Assembly (NCBI RefSeq): GCF_014648895.1
Contig: NZ_BMRZ01000023.1
Coordinates: forward strand, 1-64,000
DNA length: 64,000 nucleotides
Source of the DNA: Streptomyces tanashiensis
GTDB lineage: Bacteria; Actinomycetota; Actinomycetes; Streptomycetales; Streptomycetaceae
Direction of reading: 5' to 3'
In this document: one piece after another, positions 1-7,244 of the stretch
Layout of the letters: each line of letters begins with the position of its first letter
Numbering within the stretch: the first letter of the stretch is position 1
Made by a program: the position numbers and the translations under genes
Notes under the pieces: model-generated
Databases searched by the model: none
Seen by the model: only the letters and a program-made list of their open reading frames with translations
What the model was told of the DNA's origin: nothing

Positions 1-3000
1 TCCTGGGCGGGGCCGCTGGGTGCGGTGAGGCCGTTGGAGGCGCCGTCCTGGTTCACGGCCGTGCCCGCCACGACGGCCAGCACCTCGTGTCCGAGCCGTC
101 GTGCGTCGGACAGGCGCTCGACGACGAGGACACCGACGCCCTCGGCCCAGGCGGTGCCGTCCGCGTCGGCCGAGAAGGACTTGCACCGGCCGTCCGCCGC
201 GAGTCCCCGCTGACGGGAGAACTCGACGAAGATGCCGGGCGTCGACATGACCGTCACGCCGCCGGCGAGGGCGAGCGAACACTCTCCGGACCGCAGGGCG
301 TTGACCGCGAGGTGCAGGGCGACGAGCGAGGACGAGCAGGCGGTGTCGACCGTCAGGGCGGGGCCCTGGAGGCCCAGGGTGTAGGCGACGCGGCCCGAGG
401 CCACGCTCGACGTCGTTCCCGTCAGGCCGAACCCGGCGGCACCCGCACCGGCCTCGCCGAGCCGAGGACCGTACTCCTGGGCCATGACACCGGCGAACAC
501 CCCGGTCTGGGTGCCGCGCAGGGAGTCCGGGGCGATCCCGGCCCGCTCCAGGGCCTCCCAGCACACCTCGAGGTACGCGCGCTGCTGCGGGTCCATCGCC
601 AGCGCCTCGCGCGGCGAGATCCCGAACAGTTCGGCGTCGAACTCCGCGGCGCCTTCGAGGAAGCCGCCGTCGCGGACGTAGGTGGTGCCCACGTGCGCGG
701 GGTCCGGGTGGTAGAGGCCGTCCAGGTCCCAGCCGCGGTCGGCCGGGAATCCCGAGATCACGTCGCGCCGCTCGGCGACGACCCGCCACAGCGCCTCGGG
801 CGAGTCCACCCCGCCCGGGTAGCGGCAGCCGATGCCGACGATCACGACGGGGTCGTCCTCGTCGGTACGGGCCTCGGGCGCCGTCGCGGCGTCCCGGGGC
901 GCGTCGGCGAGCAGCGAGGCCAGCGCGGCGGGGCTGGGGTGGTCGTACACCACGGTGGTGGAGAGCTTGCGCCCGGTGGCGGTGACGATCCGGTTGCGCA
1001 GCTCGACGACCATCGCCGAGTCGATGCCCAGTTCCTTGAACGTCCGCCGCGGTTCGATCTCGGCGACGGAGTCGTAGCCGAGCACGGCGGCGGTGTGGGC
1101 CCGCACCAGCTCCAGGGCGGCCGGGCCGGTCAGGGAGGACGGGGCCTCGGTCTCCGGCACGTCCTCGGTGTCCTCGGGGAGCGCCGAGGCCCGCGGCGCC
1201 AGGGCCCGGGCGGCGTGGGGCTGCCCGGAGATCCAGTGACGGCGCCGCTGGAAGGCGTACGTCGGCAGCTCGGCGCGGGTGGTGCCGGCGGGCAGGACGG
1301 CGGACCAGTCCACCTCGGCGCCGTGGCAGAACGCCTCGCCGAACGCGAGCAGCAGGCGCTGCGGGCCGCCCTCGCCGCGGCGCAGGGTGCCCAGGGCGGC
1401 GACGGGCAGGTCGGCGGCCTCCGCGGTCTGCTGGACGGCGAGCGCCAGCACGGGGTGCGGGCTCATCTCGATGAACAGCTCGTGCCCGGCGGCGAGGAGG
1501 GCCCGTACGGCGGGCTCGAAGGCGACGGGTTCGCGCAGGTTGCGGTACCAGTAGTCGACGTCCAGCTCGGAACCGTCCAGCGCCGTGCCGGTCACGGTGG
1601 AGTGCAGCGGCACGGTGCCGGCGCGGGGCGCGATGCCGGCGAGTTCGGCCGGGAGCGTGTCGCGCACGGCGTCGACGTGCGGGCTGTGGGAGGCGTAGGC
1701 GACCGGGATGCGGCGGGTGCGGATCTCCTCGCCGTAGTGCGCGGCCAGGGCGTCCAGGGCGTCCCCGTCACCGGCCACCACGGTCATGCCGGGCGAGTTG
1801 ACGGCGGCCACGCTCAGGTGCGGGTGTCCGGCGAGGTCCTCGCGGACCCGGTCGGCGGGCAGCGACACGGTCATCATGCCGCCGCCGCGCCCGGCGAGCG
1901 CGCCGAGGGCGCTGCTGCGTACGGCGATCAGCCGGGCCGCGTCGTCCAGGCTCAACGCGCCGCTGACGGTGGCGGCGGCTATCTCGCCCTGCGAGTGGCC
2001 GACGACCGCGGCCGGTTCGACGCCCGCGGCCCGCCACAGCGCGGCGAGCCCGACCATCACGGCCCACAGCGCGGGCTGCACGACGTCGTCGCGGTCCAGG
2101 GCGGGCGCGCCGTCGCGCCCGCGCAGCACATCGGTCAGCGACCAGTCGCGGTAGGGGCGCAGCGCGCGCTCGCAGTCCCCGACGACCCGGGCGAACTCGG
2201 GCTCGCTGTCGAGGAGTCCGGCGGCCATGCCGGCCCACTGGGAACCCTGGCCGGGGAAGACGAACACCGCCTCGCGGACGGTCCGGTGGCTGCTGCCCTC
2301 GACCGCGGCCTGCGTGACCCGGGCGTCGGCGACCGCGTCCAGGGCGTCCAGCAGCTCGCTCCGTCCCGTTCCGGTCAGAACGGCGCGGTGGGTGAAGGCG
2401 GTGCGGTCGCCGGAGAGGGCCCGGGCGATCTCCGCGACGTCGAATCCGGGGTGCGCGGCGAGGTGCTCGCGCAGCCGGGCGGCCTGGGCGCGCAGCGCCT
2501 TTTCACCGCGTCCGGAAAGCACCCACGCGACGGAATCGGATACGTCCGACCCCTCTGTCCGATCCGGCCTGTTCCCGGCGGTCGGAGAAGCGTCGTCGCG
2601 CCATTCGCCGAGTACCAGATGACAGTTCGTACCGCCCATTCCGACCGAGGTCACGCCCGCGAAGAGGGGCCCGTCGGGATGCGGCCACGGCCCGGTCTCG
2701 GTGGCGGCGGCGAGTCGCAGATCATCGAACGGTATCTGCGGATTGGGGGTCTGATAGTTGAGCGTTGGAACGAGTTCCCGCTCTTTGAGGCAGAGAATCG
2801 TCTTGACGAGCCCCGCTATGCCCGCGGCACCTTCGAGGTGGCCGACATTCGTCTTGACCGATCCGAGCAGGAGCGGTTTATCCGAAGTGCGGGAGGAAGA
2901 GAATACGGCGCCCAGAGCAGAGGCTTCTATGGGATCGCCGACCCGGGTGCCCGACCCGTGTATTTCGACATACTGCGCGCGTTCCAGCGGTATACCAGCG

Positions 3001-3989
3001 TTTTCCCAGGCGTCGCGTATGACGCGTTCCTGAGCTTTTCCGTCAGGGGTGGGGAGGGTGTCGCTGGCGCCGTCGCTGCCGACGGCTCCACCGTGCAGCA
3101 GACAGTGGATGCGATCCCCGTCGGCGATGGCCCGACTGAGGAGTTTCAGCGCCACGACTCCGCCGCCCTCACCTCGCACATACCCGTTCGCCCGGGCGTC
3201 CAACGAGTAACATCGGCCGTCGGGCGAGAGGCTGCCGAAGGCCGCCAGGGCCTCCGTGCTCTCCGGTGCGAGGTTGAGGTTGACCCCGCCGGCCAGCGCC
3301 ACCGTGGACTCGCCGCGACGCAGGCTCTCGCAGGCCAGATGTACCGCGACCAGCGACGATGACTGTGCGCTGTCGATCACCATGCTGGGGCCCTGGAGTC
3401 CCAGGACGTAGGAGACGCGGTTGGCGATGATGCCGCGGTGCAGGCCGGTGACCGTGTGCGCGGAGGTGGCCTCGGGGCCGGCCGCGTGGGTGAGGGCCGT
3501 GTAGTCGTCCGCGATCGCGCCGACGAAGACGCCCGTTGCGGTGCCCGCGAGCGAGGCCGGGACGATGCCGGCGTCCTCCAGCGACTCCCAGGCCAGTTCG
3601 AGCACGAGCCGCTGCTGCGGGTCCATCGCGGCGGCCTCACGCGGGGATATCCCGAAGAACTCGGCATCGAAGGTGTCGACACGGGGCAGAAAACCGCCGG
3701 GACGCGCCGAACCGTCCTCGCGGACGCCGAGGTGCGCGCGATCGGCGGGCGGCTCCGCGATGGCATCGCGGCCGTTCCTGAGGAGATTCCAGAATTCGGC
3801 CGGGGTCGCGCCACCGGGTAAGCGGCAGGAAAGTCCGACGACGGCGACGGTGCGGTCGTCGATCTGATCGTTCGTCAGGTGCGGTCGTGCGTCCCGGACC
3901 GAATGCGCCGGGTTTTCCGTGGCGCTGTCCGATGGGCTCCCCGCACCGGCCGGTGTCGCTGCCGCCTCAATCTGGGCATGGCGGATCAT
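1..3989 (-). CDS. Modular type I polyketide synthase, loading module (KSQ-AT-ACP) plus KS of module 1, 3' end cut
   Basis: First protein of a modular PKS assembly line; it continues past the window edge. Domains by residue: KSQ about 44-460, AT about 578-900, ACP about 953-1020, then KS1 from about 1043. The first KS has Gln209 in place of the active-site Cys (SAQSSSL), the mark of a decarboxylating KSQ loading domain. The second KS has a normal Cys1218 (DTACSSSL). The AT shows GHSQGE (Ser666) and YASH (765-768), which in this family indicate methylmalonyl-CoA, so the inferred starter is propionyl. The ACP carries the phosphopantetheine serine in GIDSAM (Ser991). The ATG at 3989 is chosen because a GGGGGGAG Shine-Dalgarno lies about 8-10 nt upstream. 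Leu57, inside the first KS motif SCRLPGG, is a TTA codon, so translation probably needs the bldA tRNA. The KSQ coding segment around 2500-3250 is visibly less G+C-rich than the rest. No reductive domains are visible in this part. Confidence 0.96.
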   Translation of the reverse strand, partial: MIRHAQIEAAATPAGAGSPSDSATENPAHSVRDARPHLTNDQIDDRTVAVVGLSCRLPGGATPAEFWNLLRNGRDAIAEPPADRAHLGVREDGSARPGGFLPRVDTFDAEFFGISPREAAAMDPQQRLVLELAWESLEDAGIVPASLAGTATGVFVGAIADDYTALTHAAGPEATSAHTVTGLHRGIIANRVSYVLGLQGPSMVIDSAQSSSLVAVHLACESLRRGESTVALAGGVNLNLAPESTEALAAFGSLSPDGRCYSLDARANGYVRGEGGGVVALKLLSRAIADGDRIHCLLHGGAVGSDGASDTLPTPDGKAQERVIRDAWENAGIPLERAQYVEIHGSGTRVGDPIEASALGAVFSSSRTSDKPLLLGSVKTNVGHLEGAAGIAGLVKTILCLKERELVPTLNYQTPNPQIPFDDLRLAAATETGPWPHPDGPLFAGVTSVGMGGTNCHLVLGEWRDDASPTAGNRPDRTEGSDVSDSVAWVLSGRGEKALRAQAARLREHLAAHPGFDVAEIARALSGDRTAFTHRAVLTGTGRSELLDALDAVADARVTQAAVEGSSHRTVREAVFVFPGQGSQWAGMAAGLLDSEPEFARVVGDCERALRPYRDWSLTDVLRGRDGAPALDRDDVVQPALWAVMVGLAALWRAAGVEPAAVVGHSQGEIAAATVSGALSLDDAARLIAVRSSALGALAGRGGGMMTVSLPADRVREDLAGHPHLSVAAVNSPGMTVVAGDGDALDALAAHYGEEIRTRRIPVAYASHSPHVDAVRDTLPAELAGIAPRAGTVPLHSTVTGTALDGSELDVDYWYRNLREPVAFEPAVRALLAAGHELFIEMSPHPVLALAVQQTAEAADLPVAALGTLRRGEGGPQRLLLAFGEAFCHGAEVDWSAVLPAGTTRAELPTYAFQRRRHWISGQPHAARALAPRASALPEDTEDVPETEAPSSLTGPAALELVRAHTAAVLGYDSVAEIEPRRTFKELGIDSAMVVELRNRIVTATGRKLSTTVVYDHPSPAALASLLADAPRDAATAPEARTDEDDPVVIVGIGCRYPGGVDSPEALWRVVAERRDVISGFPADRGWDLDGLYHPDPAHVGTTYVRDGGFLEGAAEFDAELFGISPREALAMDPQQRAYLEVCWEALERAGIAPDSLRGTQTGVFAGVMAQEYGPRLGEAGAGAAGFGLTGTTSSVASGRVAYTLGLQGPALTVDTACSSSLVALHLAVNALRSGECSLALAGGVTVMSTPGIFVEFSRQRGLAADGRCKSFSADADGTAWAEGVGVLVVERLSDARRLGHEVLAVVAGTAVNQDGASNGLTAPSGPAQ

Positions 3990-4068
3990 GGTGTTGTTGC
4001 TCCCCCCGTGAAGCACGATCAACGGCGTTGCCGACTAGGCGGCCCTGCCCGTCTCAATCTCGTTTTGG

Positions 4069-4097
4069 ACCCTAGCACCGAGGCGGCGCTCCGTAAA
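4069..4097 (-). promoter_or_regulatory. Candidate promoter of the PKS gene
   Basis: On the minus strand a TTTACG (4097-4092) lies exactly 17 bp from TAGGGT (4074-4069), a good match to a HrdB-type promoter. Transcription would start near 4062, giving a leader of about 70 nt that contains the GGGGGGAG ribosome-binding site. Confidence 0.5.
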
Positions 4098-4231
4098 CCA
4101 ATGGCCAGGGCGGGGGGATGGTATGCAAAACGAATGTGACGGATAATCCCGGGCGCCCTTGTGCGGGCTTCCCGAGACGGTCGTCTCACGTTCACGCAAA
4201 AGGGCGTCCGAAGCCTCCCGGCCCGGTGACA

Positions 4232-4262
4232 CCACCCTCCGGGACGGTCTGCGGGAGGGTGG
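4232..4262 (-). terminator. Stem-loop downstream of the ECF operon
   Basis: Inverted repeat CCACCCTCC / GGAGGGTGG (4232-4240 and 4254-4262) with a 13-nt loop, about 40 nt after the stop of the small membrane protein gene on the minus strand. No U-tract, as is usual in Streptomyces. Confidence 0.5.
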
Positions 4263-4299
4263 AGATCAGGCCGGGGCAGGAGGCCGGAGAGCCGGGGAC

Positions 4300-4638
4300 C
4301 TAGCTCGCCTTCTTGGCCGCCGGGTCCGCCTTGGTCAGGGTGCAGACGCCGTCCACGCACTGACGCTCCAGACGGCCCCGGGAGATGGTCTGCGCCAGGC
4401 CCACCATCCAGCAGGTCGGGCAGCCCCGGAAGGCGATCAGGGCCAGCGGGGCCGCCAGCAGGGTGGCCGGGCCGGCGACGGGCACCATGGCGATCGAGCC
4501 GATGATCAGCCCGAAACCGATGACGCCGCGCGCCAGATGGCGCGGGACGGACTTGCTCGCGAAGTTCGGCGCGGCCGACGGTGCGGTGACCGGCGCCTTC
4601 GTGCCCTCGGGGGGCTTCACGATGTTCAGCGTGTTCAT
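4300..4638 (-). CDS. Small membrane protein coupled to an ECF sigma factor (YgaP/DUF2892-like)
   Basis: 112 residues. About 30 mostly polar residues are followed by two hydrophobic stretches (roughly 38-70) and the motif GCPTCW (about 73-78), then a cysteine-containing tail (QCVDGVCTL). The hydrophobic pair ending in a Cys-rich motif resembles the YgaP-like transmembrane family (DUF2892), but this is recognition by eye only. Its ATG overlaps the stop of the sigma-factor gene (ATGA, 4635-4638), so translation is probably coupled. The position suggests a membrane partner of the sigma factor. There is no HxxxCxxC zinc anti-sigma motif, so it is not a classical ZAS anti-sigma factor. The four cysteines could be redox- or metal-responsive; that is inference. 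Confidence 0.75.
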   Translation of the reverse strand: MNTLNIVKPPEGTKAPVTAPSAAPNFASKSVPRHLARGVIGFGLIIGSIAMVPVAGPATLLAAPLALIAFRGCPTCWMVGLAQTISRGRLERQCVDGVCTLTKADPAAKKAS

Positions 4639-5234
4639 GGTCGTGAGTCTCCTTCGACTGGTCGGTCGATGGCCTGATCCGGTGCCTGGTCGGTCGCCTC
4701 CAGCGCCTGCCGCAGTGCCGCACGCGCCCGGTGCAGGCGCGACTTCATCGCGGCGCTGCTCAGACCGAGCGCATGGGCGACGGTCTTGCCGGGCAGGCCC
4801 TGGACGTCCCGCATGATCAGGACCTGGCGCTGTTCACGAGGAAGGGCGCTGACCGCGGCCGCGATCCGCTCCACCTCCAGCCTGTACAGCACCGCCTGCT
4901 CTGCGGACGGTTCCGCGTCCACCTCCGGTTCGCCCGGCGGCTCGTCGCGGAGTGTGCGGAGCAGCCGTACCTGCCGGAGGCATTCGTTGCGCACGATCCG
5001 GAACATCCATGAGGCAAGCGCGCCGGTGGCCCGCAAGGTGCCGATCTTCCGGTAGAGGATGATCAGCGCCTCTTGCGCCGCGTCCTCCGCGTCCTGCGGC
5101 GAGGCGCACAGCGATATGGCGAACTTGCGCACATGCGGCTGCGATTCCATGACGACGGTGGTGAGCGACGTGACGTCGCCGTCCTGAGCGGCCTTGATCA
5201 GCCGCTCGTCAGGCCAGGGGAAGCGTTGGTTCAT
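4635..5234 (-). CDS. ECF-subfamily RNA polymerase sigma factor
   Basis: 199 residues, normal for an ECF sigma factor. Region 2 is seen around residues 20-95 (DAEDAAQEAL, then the SWMFRIVRNECL segment). Region 4 is at about 125-185, with LPREQRQVLIMRDVQG and a helix-turn-helix ending KSRLHRARAALRQ. A short acidic linker (EPEVDAEPSAE) separates them. The ATG at 5234 has only a weak Shine-Dalgarno. A 29-codon gene lies 41 nt upstream on the same strand and a putative membrane partner overlaps downstream, so the three probably form one transcription unit. No anti-sigma factor of the zinc-binding type is adjacent, so the activating signal cannot be named from sequence. Confidence 0.93.
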   Translation of the reverse strand: MNQRFPWPDERLIKAAQDGDVTSLTTVVMESQPHVRKFAISLCASPQDAEDAAQEALIILYRKIGTLRATGALASWMFRIVRNECLRQVRLLRTLRDEPPGEPEVDAEPSAEQAVLYRLEVERIAAAVSALPREQRQVLIMRDVQGLPGKTVAHALGLSSAAMKSRLHRARAALRQALEATDQAPDQAIDRPVEGDSRP

Positions 5235-5275
5235 GTGCTACTCATACCGGAAGGCGCCCCGCGCGCAGGCGCTGG

Positions 5276-5365
5276 TCAGCTTCGGCTCTTGTTGAAGCGC
5301 CGCATCAGGTGCCAGCTGCACGCACCCACGAGCACGACGCCGATGACGATGATGGCAGTGACCAT
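5276..5365 (-). CDS. 29-residue single-span membrane peptide
   Basis: Short gene starting at ATG 5365 behind a very good ribosome-binding site (GGGAGGAAACAGCAAC before the ATG). The product begins MVTAIIVIGVVLVGACSW, one hydrophobic helix with a Cys, followed by a basic tail (HLMRRFNKSRS): a typical N-out/C-in small membrane protein. An in-frame extension to 5488 would lack a ribosome-binding site and have unlikely composition, so the short form is preferred. It is the first gene of the sigma-factor operon, 41 nt before the sigma factor. A role in sensing or holding the sigma factor at the membrane is possible but not shown. Confidence 0.6.
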   Translation of the reverse strand: MVTAIIVIGVVLVGACSWHLMRRFNKSRS

Positions 5366-5415
5366 GTTGCTGTTTCCTCCCGGTAACACCGGCCCGTTCG
5401 GCCGGTACACACATA

Positions 5416-5442
5416 AGAGACGGGGGGGTCCCCAGAGGATTC
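5416..5442 (-). promoter_or_regulatory. Possible ECF-type promoter before the small peptide/sigma operon
   Basis: On the minus strand GAATCC (5442-5437) is followed after 14 bp by CGTCTCT (5422-5416), resembling ECF promoters of the GGAAC/CGTC kind and compatible with autoregulation. The -35 match is incomplete and the spacing slightly short. Confidence 0.3.
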
Positions 5443-5527
5443 GCGTCTCGCCGAAGTTTTTTTCGAACCGGCCCGGGACCCCGGTCACCGGCCTCGAAGC
5501 GCCCTTACCGACGGACCGCCGGAGGCC

Positions 5528-5533
5528 TAGCGT
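5528..5533 (+). promoter_or_regulatory. -10 hexamer for leaderless MFS transcript
   Basis: TAGCGT ends 6 nt before the GTG start at 5540 with no ribosome-binding site between, the usual geometry of a leaderless Streptomyces transcript. Confidence 0.5.
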
Positions 5534-5539
5534 CGTCGG

Positions 5540-6730
5540 GTGACCAACATGCTCAACTCCCCAACGGAGGGCGCCGGTTCACGGCCGCCCCTGGTGACGC
5601 GGCCGCTGCTGCTGCGCTTCGTCCCGATCATCGGCGCCTCGACGAGCTTCTATCTGCTGCTCTCGGTCGTCCCCCTCTACGCCGAGACGTCCGGCGGGCG
5701 CCACGGCCATGCCGCCGGACTCACCACGGGCGCGCTCATGCTGGCCACGGTCGGAGGCGAGCTGGCCACTCCCCGGCTCGTCGCCCGCTTCGGCTACCGC
5801 GTCGCCCTGGTGGCGGGCCTCGTCCTCCTCGGCGCGCCCGCCTTCGCGTTCTCCGCCTCCGGGAGCCCGCTCTGGATCGCGGCGGTCTGTGCCCTGCGCG
5901 GCCTCGGCTTCGCGTTCACGATCGTCGCGGGCGGCGCCCTGTCGGCCTCGCTCATACCGGCCGAGCGCCGTGGTGAGGGCCTGGCGCTCGTCGGCATCGT
6001 GACCGGGGTCCCCTCGCTCGTGGCGCTTCCGCTGGGCGTGTGGCTGGCGGCGCACGTGGGGTACGGTCCGGTCTTCGCCGCCGGAGCCGTGGCCGCGCTG
6101 GCCGCCGTCGTCTCCGTGCCGGGCCTGCCGGACCGGGATCCGGCGCCGGGGCGGGCGATGGGGATGTCGGCCGGGTTCCGCACGGGCGCCCTGCTCCGGC
6201 CCGCCCTCGTCTTCGCGGCCACCGCGCTCGCCGCCGGAATCCTCGTGACCTTCCTTCCGCTCGCGGTCCCCTCGGCCTCCGCGGGCGTCGTCGCCGTCGC
6301 CCTGTTCGCCCAGTCCGCTGCGGCGACCGGGGCCCGCTGGGTCGCCGGCCGGCACGGCGACCGGCACGGGCCGGCCGCACTGCTCCTGCCGGGCCTCGCC
6401 CTCGCGGCCGGGGGGACGCTGCTCACCTCCCTGACCCGCAGTCCGTTCGCCGTCGTCCTCGGCGTGACGCTCTTCGGGGTCGGCTTCGGCGTCACCCAGA
6501 ACGCGACCCTCACCCTGATGTACGCGCGGGTCTCCGTCACCGGCTACGGAACGGTCAGCGCCCTGTGGAACGTCGCCTTCGACGCGGGCATGGGCGTCGG
6601 GGCCGTCGGCTTCGGGCTCCTCTCGGCCCGGACCGGCTATCCGTCGGCCTTCGCCCTCACGGCCGCTCTGATGCTCACGGCCCTCGCCCCGGCCTGGCGC
6701 GACCGCCGGGAGGAGGGCCTCCTGAGGTGA
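5540..6730 (+). CDS. Major facilitator superfamily transporter
   Basis: 396 residues, almost entirely hydrophobic, with about 12 predicted membrane helices in two six-helix halves separated near residue 205 (charged DRDPAPGR segment). The loop between helices 2 and 3 has the degenerate motif A region (TPRLVARFGYR). Length and layout fit drug/metabolite-efflux MFS proteins; the substrate cannot be read from the sequence. The GTG at 5540 is favoured because it sits 6 nt after a TAGCGT -10 box (leaderless). ATG 5549 is the alternative. The last codons and the stop lie inside a 28/27-bp tandem repeat. It converges on a damaged TetR-type gene. Confidence 0.9.
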   Translation: MTNMLNSPTEGAGSRPPLVTRPLLLRFVPIIGASTSFYLLLSVVPLYAETSGGRHGHAAGLTTGALMLATVGGELATPRLVARFGYRVALVAGLVLLGAPAFAFSASGSPLWIAAVCALRGLGFAFTIVAGGALSASLIPAERRGEGLALVGIVTGVPSLVALPLGVWLAAHVGYGPVFAAGAVAALAAVVSVPGLPDRDPAPGRAMGMSAGFRTGALLRPALVFAATALAAGILVTFLPLAVPSASAGVVAVALFAQSAAATGARWVAGRHGDRHGPAALLLPGLALAAGGTLLTSLTRSPFAVVLGVTLFGVGFGVTQNATLTLMYARVSVTGYGTVSALWNVAFDAGMGVGAVGFGLLSARTGYPSAFALTAALMLTALAPAWRDRREEGLLR

Positions 6731-6761
6731 CCGCCGGGCGGAGGGCCCCTGAGGTGACCGG
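6701..6761 (+). repeat. Tandem direct repeat across the MFS stop codon
   Basis: Unit A 6701-6728 (28 bp) and unit B 6729-6755 (27 bp) both run from GACCGCCGGG to CCTGAGGT, and a third copy begins with GACCGG at 6756. Unit A encodes the end of the MFS protein including its TGA; unit B repeats it downstream. Confidence 0.75.
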
Positions 6762-6770
6762 CCCCGGTGC

Positions 6771-7130
6771 TCAGCCCGTTCCGGACTCGCCCGCGGGGGC
6801 GTTCCTCCGGACGCCGGCGAGCGAGACGATCATCTCCGTGACGGCTGCGAGGTCCTCGCGCGAACGGGTCTCGTCCAGGTCGCACACATGCTGCAGGACG
6901 AGCCCGTCCAGGCTCGCCACGACGACCCGGCCGAGCCGGGCGAAGGACACCGCGCAGGACTCGCCCGCGTTCTGGGCCGCCTGCCGGCACCATGCGGCGA
7001 CGACCGCCCCGTACCGCTCGTACTGCCACCGCGCCAGGCTCTCCTGCCCGGCGGCGCGCAGGGAGGTGCTCGCGACCCCGTCCCGGGACAGTGCGGTGCG
7101 TGCGGCTGCCACCAGCTGCCGGCGGCGCAC
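6771..7130 (-). pseudogene. TetR-family regulator remnant with internal in-frame deletion
   Basis: 119 residues from GTG 7130. The first 26 residues (RRRQLVAAARTALSRDGV, then STSLRA) are a recognisable start of a TetR DNA-binding domain. The last 90 residues (from ARWQYERYG) match the C-terminal helices of the same family. The DNA-recognition helix and the first part of the ligand domain, about 80-90 residues in a normal regulator of roughly 200, are missing without a frameshift. In-frame codons upstream of the GTG continue the expected N-terminus (ATAHVEAAV) but no start codon follows, so the front end is probably truncated as well. An 11-base C run lies just upstream (7200-7210). I read this as a decayed regulator unable to bind DNA. 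A functional shortened protein is less likely. Confidence 0.6.
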
Positions 7131-7199
7131 CGCTGCTTCGACGTGGGCCGTCGCTTCTCTTTCTCGGTCGCGTGACCGACAGCATCCCGCCGGGCCCCG

Positions 7200-7210
7200 C
7201 CCCCCCCCCC
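7200..7210. repeat. Run of 11 cytosines
   Basis: Homopolymer C tract in the short gap between the TetR remnant and the XRE-TPR gene. Such runs are slippage-prone and also sequencing-error-prone, so nearby frames should be treated with care. Confidence 0.9.
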
Positions 7211-7244
7211 GGGCAAGCCGGGGTGTCCGTCCCGGTCGTCCGTC

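Larger units (their letters stand above)
3990..4299. other. Intergenic region between PKS and ECF operon
   Basis: About 310 bp without a convincing gene. It holds the leader and promoter of the PKS gene (4069-4097) and the terminator of the ECF operon (4232-4262). Both flanking units run on the minus strand, so the PKS is transcribed separately from the sigma-factor operon. Nothing else was recognised. Confidence 0.7.

Noticed and set aside
87..3362. 1091-codon plus-strand open frame opposite the PKS
   Set aside because: Gly/Val/Arg-rich composition with no recognisable domain and no ribosome-binding site; it is the antisense shadow of the PKS, whose domains are unambiguous.
5276..5488. 70-residue form of the small membrane peptide
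   Set aside because: The extra N-terminus lacks a ribosome-binding site and hydrophobic or domain character, whereas the internal ATG 5365 has an excellent one.
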